Of a stretch of DNA of 6,353 nt, positions 5,739-6,353 are shown piece after piece. Where the stretch lies: the NCBI GenBank assembly GCA_005809115.1, contig SYLK01000290.1, positions 1-6,353 on the forward strand, written 5' to 3'. Made by a program: the position numbers and the translations under genes. Below the pieces are notes generated by a model. The model saw nothing but the letters and a program-made list of their open reading frames with translations. It had not been told where the DNA came from and did no database searches. How positions within the stretch are numbered: the stretch's first letter is position 1; each line of letters starts with the position of its first letter. The stretch comes from Planctomyces sp. Lineage in GTDB: Bacteria > Planctomycetota > Planctomycetia > Planctomycetales > Planctomycetaceae.

Positions 5739-6353
5739 GTGCATTCTCACCGGATCTGCGTTGTGGCACTCTGTGCCATCTTCACTGGTGTCACAACACG
5801 GACTCTGGCCGCGGACCAGTCGGCTGCGAGACCGCAGGTTAGCGCCAGCCGCCAGCACATCGTGCGGCACATCAACGGCAATGGAGCATCCGTTGTGGTT
5901 TCCGCTGAGAGGCAGCTGATCAGTGAACCGTGGCAGGGTGAGAATGCCCAGATGCCATATCTCGTCTACATGCCCGAAAAAGACCGACTCCTGATGCTGG
6001 TGGAATGCCGGCAACCGATTCAGACTGCCTTCATCACCAGCGACGATCACGGCAGGACGTGGCGCGACCGCAGGTGGATGAGCACCGACGTGAAGGGCGA
6101 GCCGAACGGAGTCGCACTGGGCCTGACATACCTGGGCGACGGCAGGCTGCTGGCATTTCCGGAAAACGTCGTCACCGGCCAGTGGATCAGCGAAGATTAT
6201 GGAGAAACGTGGAGGAAGGTCAGTGTCAGTGACACGGTGGCTGAACGCTACGTCTGGGACCCGTTGCTCGTGCTGAGAGACACAGAGGGACGAGTCACGA
6301 GACTGGTCGAAGGGAGCTATCGTCCAACGGGTAAGCCACGGGGCCTGCCGTCA
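5739..6353 (+). CDS. Secreted sialidase-like (Asp-box) protein, N-terminal part (cut at right edge)
   Basis: The frame is open from ATG 5682 or, preferably, GTG 5739 to the window end (205 residues from the GTG, no stop). Residues 1-25 form a signal peptide: HSHR, a hydrophobic core VVALCAIFTGV, and a likely cleavage site at TLAA/DQ. Two canonical Asp-boxes (SxDxGxTW) follow: SDDHGRTW (101-108) and SEDYGETW (151-158), 50 residues apart as expected for neighbouring blades of a sialidase/BNR beta-propeller. Between them, LGLTYLGDGRLLAF is typical of the family. Such proteins are exported exo-sialidases or related glycan-binding or hydrolysing propellers; whether the catalytic Arg triad and Tyr/Glu are present cannot be seen because the C-terminal half is missing. 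The gene follows the sulfatase-like gene on the same strand after about 70 bp, so co-transcription is plausible. Confidence 0.8.
   Translation, partial: MHSHRICVVALCAIFTGVTTRTLAADQSAARPQVSASRQHIVRHINGNGASVVVSAERQLISEPWQGENAQMPYLVYMPEKDRLLMLVECRQPIQTAFITSDDHGRTWRDRRWMSTDVKGEPNGVALGLTYLGDGRLLAFPENVVTGQWISEDYGETWRKVSVSDTVAERYVWDPLLVLRDTEGRVTRLVEGSYRPTGKPRGLPS

Overview
The window looks like chromosome from a Planctomycetota bacterium. The sequence is moderately GC-rich. It combines an M28-type peptidase, a NupG-type transporter, a membrane-anchored sulfatase-family protein with a TPR tail, and a secreted sialidase-like protein, with loose spacing and few clear Shine-Dalgarno sites. The assignment rests on gene content only and no marker gene is present.

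Layout: (1) 2-574, plus strand: C-terminal part of an M28-family metallopeptidase, cut by the left edge and possibly out of frame near that edge. (2) 575-768: convergent gap holding a solitary repeat arm and a perfect 13-bp hairpin that fits a terminator for the minus-strand gene. (3) 769-1983, minus strand: complete 12-TM nucleoside:H+ symporter-family (NupG-like) transporter. (4) 1984-3535: about 1.5 kb with no intact gene. It contains a heavily decayed IS630-family transposase (about 2350-2713) and, about 100 bp further on, a 107-bp inverted repeat (2818-2924) whose arms match the solitary copy at 598-619. (5) 3536-5401, plus strand: sulfatase/alkaline-phosphatase-superfamily protein with an N-terminal membrane anchor and five TPRs. 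An in-frame TAA interrupts it, and two more TPRs follow in the same frame and exact 34-residue register up to 5668. (6) 5739 to the right edge, plus strand: N-terminal part of a secreted sialidase-like (Asp-box) protein, starting at a GTG with a good ribosome binding site.

The sulfatase-like and sialidase-like genes are co-directional and about 70 bp apart, and may form a small exported hydrolase cluster acting on decorated glycans. That is inference from family and position. I see no CRISPR array, tRNA or rRNA, and no convincing new defence or mobile system. The most informative signals are the nonsense codon at a TPR proline position, the transposase fossil that has lost all three DDE residues, and the REPIN-like repeat family.
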